Shown piece after piece: positions 47,680 through 60,120 of a DNA stretch of 64,000 nucleotides. The notes beneath the pieces were generated by a model that did no database searches, was not told the origin of the DNA, and saw only the letters and a list, made by a program, of their open reading frames with translations. The position numbers and the translations under genes were made by a program. This DNA comes from Steinernema hermaphroditum (lineage: Eukaryota; Nematoda; Chromadorea; Rhabditida; Steinernematidae). Within the stretch, counting starts at the first letter, position 1, and the number at the start of each line of letters is the position of its first letter. The stretch covers positions 12,586,001 through 12,650,000 of the forward strand of contig CM059622.1 in assembly GCA_030435675.1 (NCBI GenBank), in the 5' to 3' direction.

Positions 47680-48140
47680 GGGTGTAGGCCGAATGATTTC
47701 ATGATTTTTTACGGTACATCCCCACGTCTGCTCCGATTTTTCGTGAGTCGCTTTCTGTCGAAGCTCTAAGAAATAATGATGTTTATGCTACTACTGTACT
47801 TTCTCTAACTGTTCAACGGGACGAAGTGCAAAGTAGATGCCCCAAATCTTACGACTTTGTTGGGTACATTCCCTCAATGTGCACTTCAATCCTTGACTCG
47901 ATCTGTGACCGGCCTTGATCCGCAGACTTCTCTGACTCATTACACTTCCCTGCGTTTGTTTTGATCCGCCTTTGACACTGCGCCGCACTTTCTCTCAAAT
48001 CCTCGCTTTGCGGTGACAGTTGGCGAAGATCCGATCCGAGTGGATCGATTAAAAATCGTCCGCATCTTAGCACCATTGATTCGCCCAACCGTGTTGTTCT
48101 TTTTTCTCGGCTAAGCTGGTTCCTGCTGGATTTATTCGGC

Positions 48141-48766
48141 ATGCCTGCGCTTTACCATCCAGAATATCAATGCTGCTGTGGAAGCATGCACATTACCGTA
48201 GGTGGAGCGACCGTTGCCGATCATCCGAATGTACTTTAAGGTCGGCGCACTTGCCATCGTCCTTCTGGCGCTCGTAAGCGACGTGATCTTCTTCTTCTGG
48301 GGATTCATCGAAACTACTGATTATGCCATATTCATTGTGCTCAGTTTCGCCACCACCGCCTTTGGAATTATTGCTTCTGCAATCGCACTTTATGGATTGA
48401 AGAAGGAGCGAGCAAAGCTCCTCGTCCCGTTCATGATTTCACAAGTAGGCACTCGGTGTATGGAAGCCACATTCCTGGATTGTTTAGATTTCGACCATCA
48501 TCGAATTTGTGGCCATCGGCATTGTTTCAATCGTCGGACTCTTCAGTCCCGTATTCTGGGTGAATCACTTCGAAGGACACTTCGAGTTGGAGCTCGACCC
48601 TGCCGTCCCCGAGCAGCGACTCCTTCTGCAGCTTACCTTGTTCTTTTTGGTCGTCGTTTGCGCTGTCGGTGTCATCGTTGGCCTTTGGTTTCTTCAAGTG
48701 GTCTATAAGTGCTACTGCTATCTGTCAGCTCGGCGTGGAGAGACCGTTGCATTCCCTCTTGTATAA
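48141..48766 (+). CDS. small four-transmembrane nematode protein
   Basis: Chain 48141-48197, 48241-48444, 48488-48766 gives 179 residues. The start encodes MPALYHPEYQCCCGSMHITV; a cysteine cluster followed by a membrane helix is a hallmark of a nematode-expanded four-TM family. Hydrophobic segments lie near residues 20-40 (VGALAIVLLALVSDVIFFFW), 47-68, 93-112 and 131-152 (LTLFFLVVVCAVGVIVGLWF), with a cysteine-containing tail (VYKCYCYL). Intron 1 (43 nt) ends in TTTAAG, an AAG acceptor; using it is the only way to join the two parts in frame. No enzymatic motif; a membrane scaffold or claudin-like role is only a guess. Confidence 0.78.
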
Positions 48767-49571
48767 TACATGGTTCATATATACTGTTTTTGTGTGTAAG
48801 TTGCTGCAAAGTTTGCGGAATCAGAATATGAATGTGAATAACAAGGAACAATACACAGAAAACATAACAATTCGTAAACCCCAATTTGCATACACAACGC
48901 TGAAAAAGAAAAAAAAAAAGAAATTTCCAGCGAAGGATTTGAAAAGGAGTTCCCCTCGGTATGTTACCAGGCGACTATGATATAAAAGCACACTCCCTTT
49001 TGCTTCATGATGAGCGTTCTGATATAAAACAGCTGGGAAGCGCTTACCACTTTCTTGAATAGACCACTGATCAGTGGACTCCTCCTTCTCTTTCGCGTTT
49101 AATGCTGCGATTGTCGCGTGCATACCTGTAAAATAAGAGGCAAACGACCGACCAATCGCGAAAACTAGCGGTTCAAACAAGTCTGCTGCAACCACACAGA
49201 GAAGTCGAGACACGAGAGACGAGACAACGTGTCTGCAGACAGACAAAGGAGAGCGTACGGATTTTCGGTTGCTCTCGCAACGAACGTTTGAATCTGGAGT
49301 ACGGTGTGTTTAAGCAGTCTACTCTGCACGAATTGCTTTGCATTTGCGCTCGAAGTCTATTCTTCGAAGTCTAGTATAGTTGTCCACATATGCTAGTCTG
49401 TTGCTCTTCCGATTTCAACCGTAATTTATCGTGATGATCGGTCCTCTTTTCTTTTTCGTAAATTTCCCTTGCTGAACAATTTGAATATTGCCGCTGATCG
49501 TTTTTATTTCCGATTCTTCTGCCTTTTCATCTTGTAAAACACAAATCTATTTTTTTTTCTTGCTTTTGTAG
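48767..49571. other. intergenic region upstream of the helicase gene
   Basis: Contains an A-rich tract at 48902-48922 and no exon chain. The 141-codon minus frame at 48821-49246 has no recognisable content. Confidence 0.5.
49551..49571 (+). promoter_or_regulatory. candidate spliced-leader trans-splice acceptor of the helicase mRNA
   Basis: A T-rich tract ending TTGCTTTTGTAG stands 11 nt before the helicase ATG with no upstream exon in sight. In nematodes such an orphan acceptor usually receives a spliced leader. Inference from sequence only. Confidence 0.45.
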
Positions 49572-49582
49572 GGAGTGAAAAG

Positions 49583-52468
<2,886 letters not shown>

Positions 52469-52915
52469 TTTGTTGTGTGCTTGTTTGTAATTGTAGCATT
52501 GTTGCCAATTGAATTGTGTTTGGGCCGTCAACCCAACGTGAAAAAAATTGTTCTTTTGTATGTTGACTTCGTTCTGTCATGCGATATTCGCTTTGCCCGT
52601 ATGCATCGGATGACCAAGGCTCGAAGCGCCTCTGGACATTCTTCCGTTTTCTGGGTTGTTGATGTAGCAGGTTTTTTCGGGCAAACAGATGAGCCCTTGC
52701 ATGGATTCAGATCTTATCTCGATTGGTCAGTTATCCCAGTTTCTGTCTCGTCTCATTGTCTAGTTTTGTTTTGTGGCGAATCTCTCTTATTGCTACGAGT
52801 GGTCTGATCTAATTTCGGTAGAGTTCTAGACGGAGGAGCGGTTGTACGTCGTCTACGCGTCTCATTCGGTTTAAATCTCTCTTAGCTCCTCTACTTTCAG
52901 TGGACGTCAAAGTTG

Positions 52916-53889
52916 ATGCCGGTTTGGGCTCCGGTGCACCCTTTGCGTCCGCTTCCATCGGATGACACAGACGAGTGGGTAGCGGCGAACGTCGTTGGTG
53001 CTGGCTGGTACGAGATGCTTCCGATGACAGAGGACCGTTTCCCGAAGAACGTCTACACTTCATCACCTGAACATCCTCCACTTCCCAGTGCGTCTCCCGC
53101 CGCCTGGATGCAATCTACTCCCGTTGCAGAAATGTGTGCTGGCGACACCTCGCTTCCAGAAGTCATGGAGTACATTCTGCCTCCACCACCAGAGCCGCCG
53201 ATCCTGACAGAGAACGCAGAAAAAGAGCCTTCTCCTCCACTCTTCGAGTCGGTCGTTCCGGGAGGCAAGACCCGGCCTGCCGCATCCAAAACCGATCCAC
53301 GGGAGATGACTCGAGAAGAATTCGAGCGTGAAGAGGCGGAGATAGATGATTTGATGGAGCGTGCGCTGAACGAAGACCTGGACGCGTTGAACCTTCTCTT
53401 CGACTTGGAACCTGGCGTGGACTATATGCCTATCTTGGCCTTCAACTGCGTGCAGGGCCCATCTGCTGCATCTTCTGCTCCCGCTATGCTCAACCGTCCA
53501 CGCACATCAACCTCCATCTCCTGGAATCCGGTGAGTTCCGTCACCGTCGACTGTTCACTGACTGTTTGATCCGTTTTCAGCTCAGATGCAGAATGCCACA
53601 ACAAAGTCAGTCAGAAGCGCCGGTACCATCGACAAGCCGACGTCGAAAACCACGAGGCGTCAAGCACTTCCCGCCTGCCATCAAAGGACAAAATGCCGCT
53701 CCTCGTGCTCAACCTCGTGCCCAACGTGTGCCAGTCAGAGAGTGTACCCGCAGAAAACCTGTTGTTGCGCAAATGAACGAGAAGCCTCCTGCCGAGAAGC
53801 CGAAGCGCAAACGCAAGGCCGATCCAGTGCCGAGAAGGTCACCTGAACAGGCGTGCACCGAGGCTCGTCGTACGAAACTGGGCCGATGA
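52916..53889 (+). CDS. unrecognised proline-rich, basic-tailed protein
   Basis: Two exons, 52916-53530 and 53581-53889, 307 residues. The ATG is 15 nt after a TACTTTCAG acceptor (52900), which may be a trans-splice site; an upstream coding exon is not excluded because the frame stays open to that point. The first two-thirds are proline-rich and acidic (ILPPPPEPPILTENAEKEPS, EEFEREEAEIDDLMERALNE). The C-terminus is basic with a nuclear-localisation-like PKRKRKADP. No known domain recognised. It follows the helicase gene by 447 bp on the same strand. The residue composition and proper splice sites support a real gene; function unknown. Confidence 0.7.
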
Positions 53890-54288
53890 TATCTCCCTCT
53901 AGGTGTGTTGAAACATTAATAGTTTTGTTGTAAAGTCGCATTCGCATATATTTTTGTAATAGCGTCACAAGTAAACGAAATCAGGTCGAAGTGTCTGCTG
54001 GAGTCGAGTCGGCATGGCCGGGTACGTGATCTATTCCACGCAGAACAGAGAGGTCCACAAGATGAAGGTGGCGGAGACCATCGGTGGCAGGGGCCACGGC
54101 ACAGGGCCACGCTTATAATACTAGTGGTCGATCTTGGTGCCTAGAAATGCTTCCGAAAGGAGTTGTGCGAGGAGTTCCCCTTTAGTATGGTCAAAGATCG
54201 GTCAGAGATGATTCATTCAGCAGACATCACCTACGGAACTTCAACAACATTTTCACATGATTTTACGATCATGCCCTGGTCAGAGATT
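53890..54288. other. convergent intergenic region
   Basis: 3' flanks of the proline-rich gene (plus) and the chemoreceptor (minus). Nothing else recognised. Confidence 0.5.
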
Positions 54289-55551
54289 TCATTTGCTAGT
54301 TGCCACAACGACATTCACAAATATCCGATCATGGAACCGAAACGTTGCCAAGACGTGCTTCCGTATCGATCTGAAAGACCACCGTATACGAGCTGCGTGC
54401 ATCAGGGCTAGCCTGTTGAATGTCAAGTACAGAAGGGGATTGAGCAATCCAACCGCTTGGGTCGCTAGATCTCTGGCCACGATACAGGCATCGCTCAGCT
54501 GCACAAACTGGCCGAAGTGCCAGGCGCATCTGATGACTGAGAGATAGGTGAATATGATGATCGACTGAACGAAGAGTTTGAGTTCTCCGGAAGACAGCTT
54601 GAAGCGTGTGCTGTAGGCGTTCCTCTAAAGCGTCGGTAAGAGCAGATTTCCCATCGAAGCTCACTCTAAGAACGATGGTGGCTACGGTAGCCAAGCACAG
54701 AAGAAACTCGGCAATCAGCAGCGAGAAGATGACGTTGTGTTCAATGTCTTCGTTCACTTTGGCGACAGATCCCTTTCCGAATCTGTATCCGTTTTTGGTG
54801 AGGTCGTACCAGATGGCAAACTCCGGGAAAAGATGGATGGCGAAGACGGCGCAGAACATTAGCCACACCGACAGTAGCAGTGCATTGAACACTCGTCTCT
54901 CCAGCCTTGCCGAGATTTTGATTTCCAGAAAAGTCATCAGTCTATTGAGGGAGAGTAGAAAGGTGAAGAAGACGATGCCAATCCAGCTGGCGTTTACGAA
55001 GCATCCTCCGATCTGAAAGACGTAGAGTTGACGTGATCTTAGGGACGGCCTTCTTCCTAGAGCTACCTTATCCAGATGTCCACGAAATGTTACATGAAGT
55101 ATGGACATTACGCCACCGAGGAAATGGCCGACCATCAGGGAGCACTCACAGATACTCATGTGAACCATGATCCTATAGGCGGTCAAACTTCGGAACTCTT
55201 GTTTCCGGATGAGAATCTACAAAAATGATGCGATCGGGATATTTCCAACATAGATCTTACCGATATTATCAAAAGATGGACTGGTGCAGTTAAGGTGATT
55301 ATGCATATGTAGACGACTCCCAGTATGGTGCTCTCAGAAACCATATCGAGAGGACTGAACTGGAGAACAGGAAGTGGGGACAGATCTGAAGAATCAACGG
55401 ACTGGCACTTAAAAACTAGATGAAACGGAAACGACCACTGCCACGCACAGGTTAGCGACTGTTTATTTTCGACAGTGTTCGGAAAGAACAGCTTTGGAGG
55501 GGAGTAAACGGCGATGTTTTCGCAATAAACAGCTGATGTACATCGCCTCAA
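54289..55551 (-). CDS. nematode 7TM serpentine chemoreceptor, class-T-like
   Basis: Chain 55261-55551, 55067-55216, 54665-55012, 54289-54624 gives 374 residues. N-terminal extracellular region, first helix ILGVVYICIITLTAPVHLLI, then KQEFRSLTAYRIMVHMSI, a TM3-like ASWIGIVFFTFLLSLNRLM, a helix ending TIVLR, LKLFVQSIIIFTYLSV and a NPLLYLTFNR element in TM7. The YRIM and NPLLYL patterns recall C. elegans srt receptors. Exon 2 is exactly 150 nt, as in the two receptors at 1.6 and 4.5 kb. The intron 55013-55066 (54 nt) carries no stop and keeps frame, so it could be missed or retained. Start taken at the first ATG of the open frame; MVSESTILG at about residue 70 is an alternative. Confidence 0.8.
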
Positions 55552-55719
55552 GTGTTGATCACTCAGAGATCGCCAATTTAGTGTTCTTTATGATAAACAA
55601 ATTAGGTGACGAGAATTAAGTGGAGGAAGTAGGCGCTATAGACGTCTAAACATGTTTTGTCGGCTCAGTACCATTTAAATCATAAAACTAGATGAAACGG
55701 AAACGACCACTGCCACGCA
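55412..55719. repeat. 36-bp perfect direct repeat, one copy inside the chemoreceptor exon
   Basis: AAAACTAGATGAAACGGAAA followed by CGACCACTGCCACGCA occurs at 55412-55447, inside chemoreceptor exon 1, and at 55684-55719, about 130 bp upstream of its start codon. The flanks do not match. Confidence 0.85.
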
Positions 55720-55796
55720 ACCCCTACAACCAGTATTCACAAGCAATAATTCCTTTGTCCACACGTTTCACAGGTTCATTCCCCACAACAAACCAA

Positions 55797-56885
55797 TTAC
55801 TACAAACCTCTAACTATAGGACTACCCACGAGCGCAATGTGGTGCCAGTATGCACTTTGAGTTTGAAGTTCTGAGATACTCAGATGCTCGATTTCGTTTA
55901 CTTACAATTTCCATCTCAATTATAAAATACTCAGGGATAATTACCGTACAAGTGCATAATATAGCCAGTAATGGATAAAATCTGTATCTGCCCCAAATGG
56001 GCCTGGACATGGATCTCTACTTAGTAATTGTTTTGCCTAACTCTCTGTTTGACTGCTCCCATCCTCCCAGTATTGATGATGTTTCTTCAAATTATGATGA
56101 TAAACGCGGCTGCGCGTGAATTCGTGCCCTCCAGGTACTAAAAACCAAGTAGCCCATAGCTCTGCGGGCAGCCAGACACCACAGCCCTGCGGGCGGCAAG
56201 ATTGGCGCTCATATCAATGGCTGAAGTTGGCGAAAAAACTGTAAAGTTTCAGGAAACTCGAACCGACATCTCTGCTGGTTACAAAATATGCAAAAAATCA
56301 CTGAAAAACAGCAAAAAAAAAACTCTAAGCCTAGCATCGCCAGAGACATAGTGGAAGTAGAGCGCTACCATCTCAACTGTCTGTGTGGCTCATTGCGAAC
56401 GTTCTCCGTTTGTAAGCATGTGGTGTCGGGTTCGGTTCCCCTCGGGGTCCTTATTTTGTGTGGGTGTTTCCGCCGTGCGCACGGAAAAACACACACACAC
56501 ACACAGACCAACGAACCCGTCGGTTGTCCGTTTATATATAGGGGATGATTTAAAAAAAGCCATGTGCATTGAAGAAATTTGTGTCCAAACTTCTTACCGT
56601 ATTCCTTTCTTATTTATACACCGCAAACCTACTACTACAAACCTTTAACTATAGAGACCATAGAGGACTACCCACAAACGCAATGTGGAGCCCATATGAA
56701 TATGCACTTTGGTTTTGAAGTTCTGTGATATAATTCGATTTCGTTTACTTACAATCTACATCTCAATTGAAAGTACGAGTAATTACAGTACAAGTGCATA
56801 ACATAACGGCGCTGGATAAAATCTGTATCTGCTCCAAATGGACATGGCCTCCACTCAGTAATTGTCCAGACTAACTTTGTGTTCC
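55797..56885 (+). repeat. about 255-bp segmental duplication flanking a SINE-like copy
   Basis: Blocks 55797-56050 and 56631-56885 share ACTACAAACC, GCAATGTGG, GATTTCGTTTACTTACAAT, GTACAAGTGCATAA and GGATAAAATCTGTATCTG.C in order, with numerous differences and small indels. The SINE-like copy lies between them. Confidence 0.75.
56100..56545 (+). repeat. SINE-like dispersed repeat, copy 2
   Basis: Begins ATAAACGCGGCTGCGCGTGA, carries fewer TAGCCCTGCGGGC-type internal units than copy 1, then the same tRNA-like part (GTGGCTCATTGCGAACGTTC, GGTTCGGTTCCCCTCGGGG) and CCGTGCGCACGG hairpin with CA repeat, ending TTTATATATAGGGGA. Confidence 0.75.
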
Positions 56886-57198
56886 TTTGCTCTGCTATCA
56901 TCCTTGACTCGGTGGTGAGCGGTCCGTCAGTGATGATGACAGATGATTAAAAAAGCTATGTCCATGCGGCAAATTGTGTCCAAAAACGTATCTTTGTGTG
57001 ACCGATCCATTTTTAATCGACTTCCACACAAAATTTCGTCATCGAAGTGCAATACGGTTCCATACTGCACAGTGTCCCTCAAGACCGTTGTGAATTCAGC
57101 TGCTTGACTCTTTCCAACTCAGTGTCTACTCAAACAAAGCTACTTCGATACTTAAACGCTCTCCTACAGGACGGATCATCACATCAAACCATCCCATC

Positions 57199-57508
57199 AT
57201 GTTCCACAAAGTCCTTCTCCTCGTCCTTCTTCTGGCTGTCGCCGCCAACGCCCAATTCCGTAAGAAAGAATCAAAGGTTTAGGGTTGTCAGGTCTGCGTA
57301 TTTAGCTTGCGTCGTCGGCGAATGTCCTTCAGGCAAGGTGTGCAACGTAGCAACGGACAACTGCGAAGATGCAGCGGGAACTGTGGCTGGTTCGGCTGAT
57401 ACTTGCAAGGACAACCTTCCGTGGTGCGATAGGAACAAGGAACGCTGCAACGGACAGTTCAAGGACTTCTTGAAGCAGCAGTGTGCCAAGACCTGTGGCC
57501 ACTGCTAA
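57199..57508 (+). CDS. small secreted ShKT protein, array member 1
   Basis: Exons 57199-57259 and 57306-57508, 87 residues. Signal peptide MFHKVLLLVLLLAVAANAQF; the intron follows right after it. The mature part has an N-terminal cysteine group (CVVGECPSGKVCN...C) and a C-terminal six-cysteine ShKT domain from CKDNLPWC to CAKTCGHC. First of three tandem paralogues with the same two-exon design. An AG acceptor-like site (CTCCTACAG) 35 nt before the ATG may be a leader trans-splice site, and AATAAA follows the stop. Likely an extracellular or cuticle/gut-lumen protein; target unknown. Confidence 0.9.
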
Positions 57509-57642
57509 GTTCTGTTTTGTAGGAACATGTGACAATAAATCATTGTTTCATATTGGTCAAATCTCGGTCTTCTTCAAAGAAGGGTCTTCACGGTAATGTC
57601 CTAGTGATGTGGCGCAGACCCTTTTTAAACGTATTTAACTCA

Positions 57643-57697
57643 TTTTACACGTCTCTTCAACGTAGTTGAAGAAACTACGTTGAAGAGACGTGTAAAA
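57643..57697. repeat. perfect 25-bp inverted repeat with 5-nt loop
   Basis: Arms 57643-57667 and 57673-57697 are exact reverse complements (left arm TTTTACACGTCTCTTCAACG then TAGTT), loop GAAGA. It lies between ShKT array members 1 and 2 and may have arisen at a duplication breakpoint or be a hairpin RNA. Confidence 0.95.
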
Positions 57698-57900
57698 CTC
57701 AGCTTCACTCGATTTCTGTATGGCATTTCATCACCAAAGTGCAGCGATGCTCTTCATTCAGCTCAAAAACCTCTTGATCCGCACCATATTTGTGAGTTCA
57801 GCTGTCTTGCCCCTTTCAACTTAGCGTCTGATCAAACACTCCCACACCTATACTTAAACGCACTTTCGCAGAGCACGGCATCACATCAAGCCATCCCATC

Positions 57901-58208
57901 ATGTTCCATAGGGTCCTTCTCCTCGTCCTTCTTCTGGCCGTCGTCACCACCAACGCCCAACTACGTAAGAAAGAAGATTTAGGGTTGTCAAACCTGCGTG
58001 TTTAGCTTGCGTCCTTGGAGAATGTCCTCCAGGCCAGGTGTGCAACAAAGCGACCGATACATGCGAAGCAGGAACTGGGACTGGGGCTGGTCCAACCGAC
58101 ACTTGCAAGGACAACCTTCCGTGGTGCGATAGGAACAAGGGACGGTGCAACGGACAGTTCAAGGACTTCTTGAAGCAGCAATGCGCCAAAACTTGTGGCT
58201 TCTGCTAA
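57901..58208 (+). CDS. small secreted ShKT protein, array member 2
   Basis: Exons 57901-57964 and 58006-58208, 88 residues. Signal peptide MFHRVLLLVLLLAVVTTNAQ. The mature part reads CVLGECPPGQVCN...C, then a GTGTGAGPTD linker and a ShKT domain CKDNLPWC...CAKTCGFC nearly identical to member 1, so the duplication is recent. A CTTTCGCAG acceptor-like site lies 32 nt before the ATG. AATAAA follows the stop. Confidence 0.9.
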
Positions 58209-58384
58209 GTTCTATCCTTGAAGAGCTTCTTGCAATAAATCACATTGACCTCATCTTATTTTTTTCACACTGGGAACGTCGACATGTGGTTTCAGAAAGC
58301 CGGCGCTGTACAAGGAAGAATTTCTGACGCATCCCAAGATCCTACACCACAAGATCAATTTGTTATTACCCTATTTTAAGTAAC

Positions 58385-58603
58385 ATAAACCCGGTTGCGC
58401 GCGAATTCGCGCCCTCCAGGTACTAAAAGCCAATTAGCCCGTAGCCCTGCGGGCGGCAAGACACCATAGCCCTTCCCCTCGGGGTCCTTATTTTGTGTTT
58501 GTTTTGGGTGTTTTTTTTTGGTGTTTTCCCCGTGCTCACGGAAAAACACACACACACAAACAGACCAACGGACCCGTCGGTTCTCCATTTATATATAGGA
58601 GAT
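58385..58603 (+). repeat. SINE-like dispersed repeat, copy 3 (internally deleted)
   Basis: Has the ATAAACCCGGTTGCGCGCGA start, one TAGCCCTGCGGGC unit, then jumps from CATAGCCC directly to TTCCCCTCGGGGTCC, losing most of the tRNA-like part including the first half of the B box. The hairpin, CA repeat and TTTATATATAGGAG end remain. Confidence 0.75.
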
Positions 58604-58721
58604 TGCGATTATTGCTACATTCTGTTTTTATATCGTTGACTCATTAGTGCATTTCTTTTTTTTGCTGTTCAAAGGCTAAATTTAAATTGACCTGAGAAGA
58701 TCCGATCGTCGGTCTTGCTGG

Positions 58722-58729
58722 TATAAAAG
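58722..58729 (+). promoter_or_regulatory. TATA-like box of ShKT array member 3
   Basis: TATAAAAG about 125 nt before the ATG at 58855, preceded by a GATCCGATCGTCGG block. Members 1 and 2 show no equally clear site. Confidence 0.4.
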
Positions 58730-58854
58730 GCCACACTGCCTAGTGTTATCACTATCTTGCTTTCAGGGACTCACGTGCCTGCAATCCATCTCAGCATCAC
58801 TCGCTACACGTTGGTGCTTAAACGTCCTGTTGCAGAATAGATATCATACCCACC

Positions 58855-59142
58855 ATGCCCCAGGAAGTTCTTCTGCTCACCCTTCTTTTGATTACAGCCG
58901 TAAACGTCCAACTTCGTAAGAAATGCCAAAACCTATGGACGTATGTTTAATGAACGTTCTTAGCCTGCAACTCTGGTGGTTGTCCCCAAGATTACGTGTG
59001 CAACAAATCCACTGACACATGTGAAGTTGTTCGAGAATGCAAGGACAACCTGCCGTGGTGCGAGAGGAACAAGGAACGCTGCAACGGACAGTTCAGGGGC
59101 TTCTTGGAGCAGCAATGTGCCAAGACCTGTGGCTACTGTTAA
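58855..59142 (+). CDS. small secreted ShKT protein, array member 3
   Basis: Exons 58855-58915 and 58964-59142, 79 residues. Signal peptide MPQEVLLLTLLLITAVNVQ. Mature part CNSGGCPQDYVCN...C followed by CKDNLPWC...CAKTCGYC. It lacks the alanine/glycine linker of members 1 and 2 and is more diverged, so it split off earlier. The same intron position right after the signal peptide confirms common descent. A CTGTTGCAG acceptor-like site lies 21 nt before the ATG. Confidence 0.9.
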
Positions 59143-60120
59143 GTTCGGTTCTGTAGGAGTATGTGAAGATAAAAGGCCGCAATTAAGGCAAAGATAAGTG
59201 GAGGCATCAGCAAGGCGGGTTTTGATGGGTTCTTGAGAGGAATGTGATTTTTGCAACCCTGGGGAGTCCTCAGGAGTTCCTCCTGGCTCAGCAAGCTATT
59301 CTTTCGAAGGTGACAGTCTTCGCGGTGCCTGAATTGAATGAAAAGAGCGTCAGATGAAGAAAACCGAAAAAATTGGTGTGGTACCAACATCAACATCTTC
59401 CGATGCCCGAGACTTGAAGACAAGGAGTGAAGCGGGAGGTCTGACACACTGGTGATTATATCTCTGTGAAAGCATCTACAAGCATCTCCAGAGAGACGCA
59501 CTTCCAAAATTTATGTCGCCACTTCCAAGTGAAAGAGCGGATCTAATGTTTACCTCAAACTTGGGTAGTTTAAAACCAACGAATCTCTGGCGCTGTGGGT
59601 GTTCTCTATCCAAGGACGATCGCATTGCTGCGGCGCGAGTCGCATCGTGCATGTACACTGGCACTGTGATGTGATGTAGGAAGAAATCGACGACCACGAC
59701 TCGCACCGCGGCAGAGAAACGGCCGCCGGCGACACAAGACCCACAGCACCAGAGAGTCGTCGGTTTAATTACCCAAGTTTGAGGTAAACATTAGATCCGC
59801 TCTTTCAAATGGAAGTGGCGAGATAAATTTTGGGAGTGCGTCTCTCTGGAGATGCTTATATTGAGGAGATGAGAATTCAACGCAACTAGAATTTTCTCAA
59901 CCAACATCCGATAGGCTTGCCTCCAGATCATAGATGCCGACTCGGGTTAATTTCGCAATCGGAGCCGGCTCCGGCTCGGCCCAAGGGAGCGTTTCCAAGT
60001 GAATTTTTTTTTTGCAAAATTCAAATTCAAAATCTCAAGGACACGTGGATGACGAGGATTCTGAAGCCCAGAAGACGCCACAGGAGGCCTACGACGAAGA
60101 CAACTATCTACTACAATCAT
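59143..60120. other. intergenic region with a foldback element
   Basis: Contains the palindromic element at 59478-59860. No supported gene; open frames inside it are by-products of the GC-rich palindrome. Confidence 0.6.
59478..59860. mobile_element. about 385-bp foldback (palindromic) element
   Basis: Outer arms 59478-59577 and 59762-59860 are inverted copies at roughly 90 percent or more (AAGCATCTCCAGAGAGACGC and CGGATCTAATGTTTACCTCA in both). The symmetry continues inward with lower identity (CTCTGG.GCTGTGGGT, GCGAGTCG) to a centre near 59660. No transposase and no clear target duplication seen. Resembles a MITE or foldback transposon. Confidence 0.85.

Larger units (their letters stand above)
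41398..48140. other. 6.7 kb without a supported protein gene; probable 5' intron/promoter of long hmr-1
   Basis: The most upstream cadherin exon found starts at 41397 at phase 0 and needs an upstream signal-peptide exon, which should lie here or further right. I could not identify it. Contents otherwise: tRNA-Phe at 45510-45582, a C-rich tract at 46928-46943 and a short direct repeat (47379-47437, 47622-47679). Confidence 0.45.
55552..57198. other. intergenic region with duplicated blocks and a SINE-like copy
   Basis: No gene. Holds the duplicated block pair (55797-56050, 56631-56885), the SINE-like copy 56100-56545 between them, and the upstream flank of the ShKT array. Confidence 0.6.
58209..58854. 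other. spacer with a shortened SINE-like copy and the member-3 promoter
   Basis: Contains the 219-bp SINE-like copy at 58385-58603 and a TATA-like site at 58722-58729. No other gene. Confidence 0.6.

Noticed and set aside
47849..48142. 97-codon minus frame opposite the four-TM gene start
   Set aside because: Antisense to a well-supported start region, hydrophilic and motif-free.
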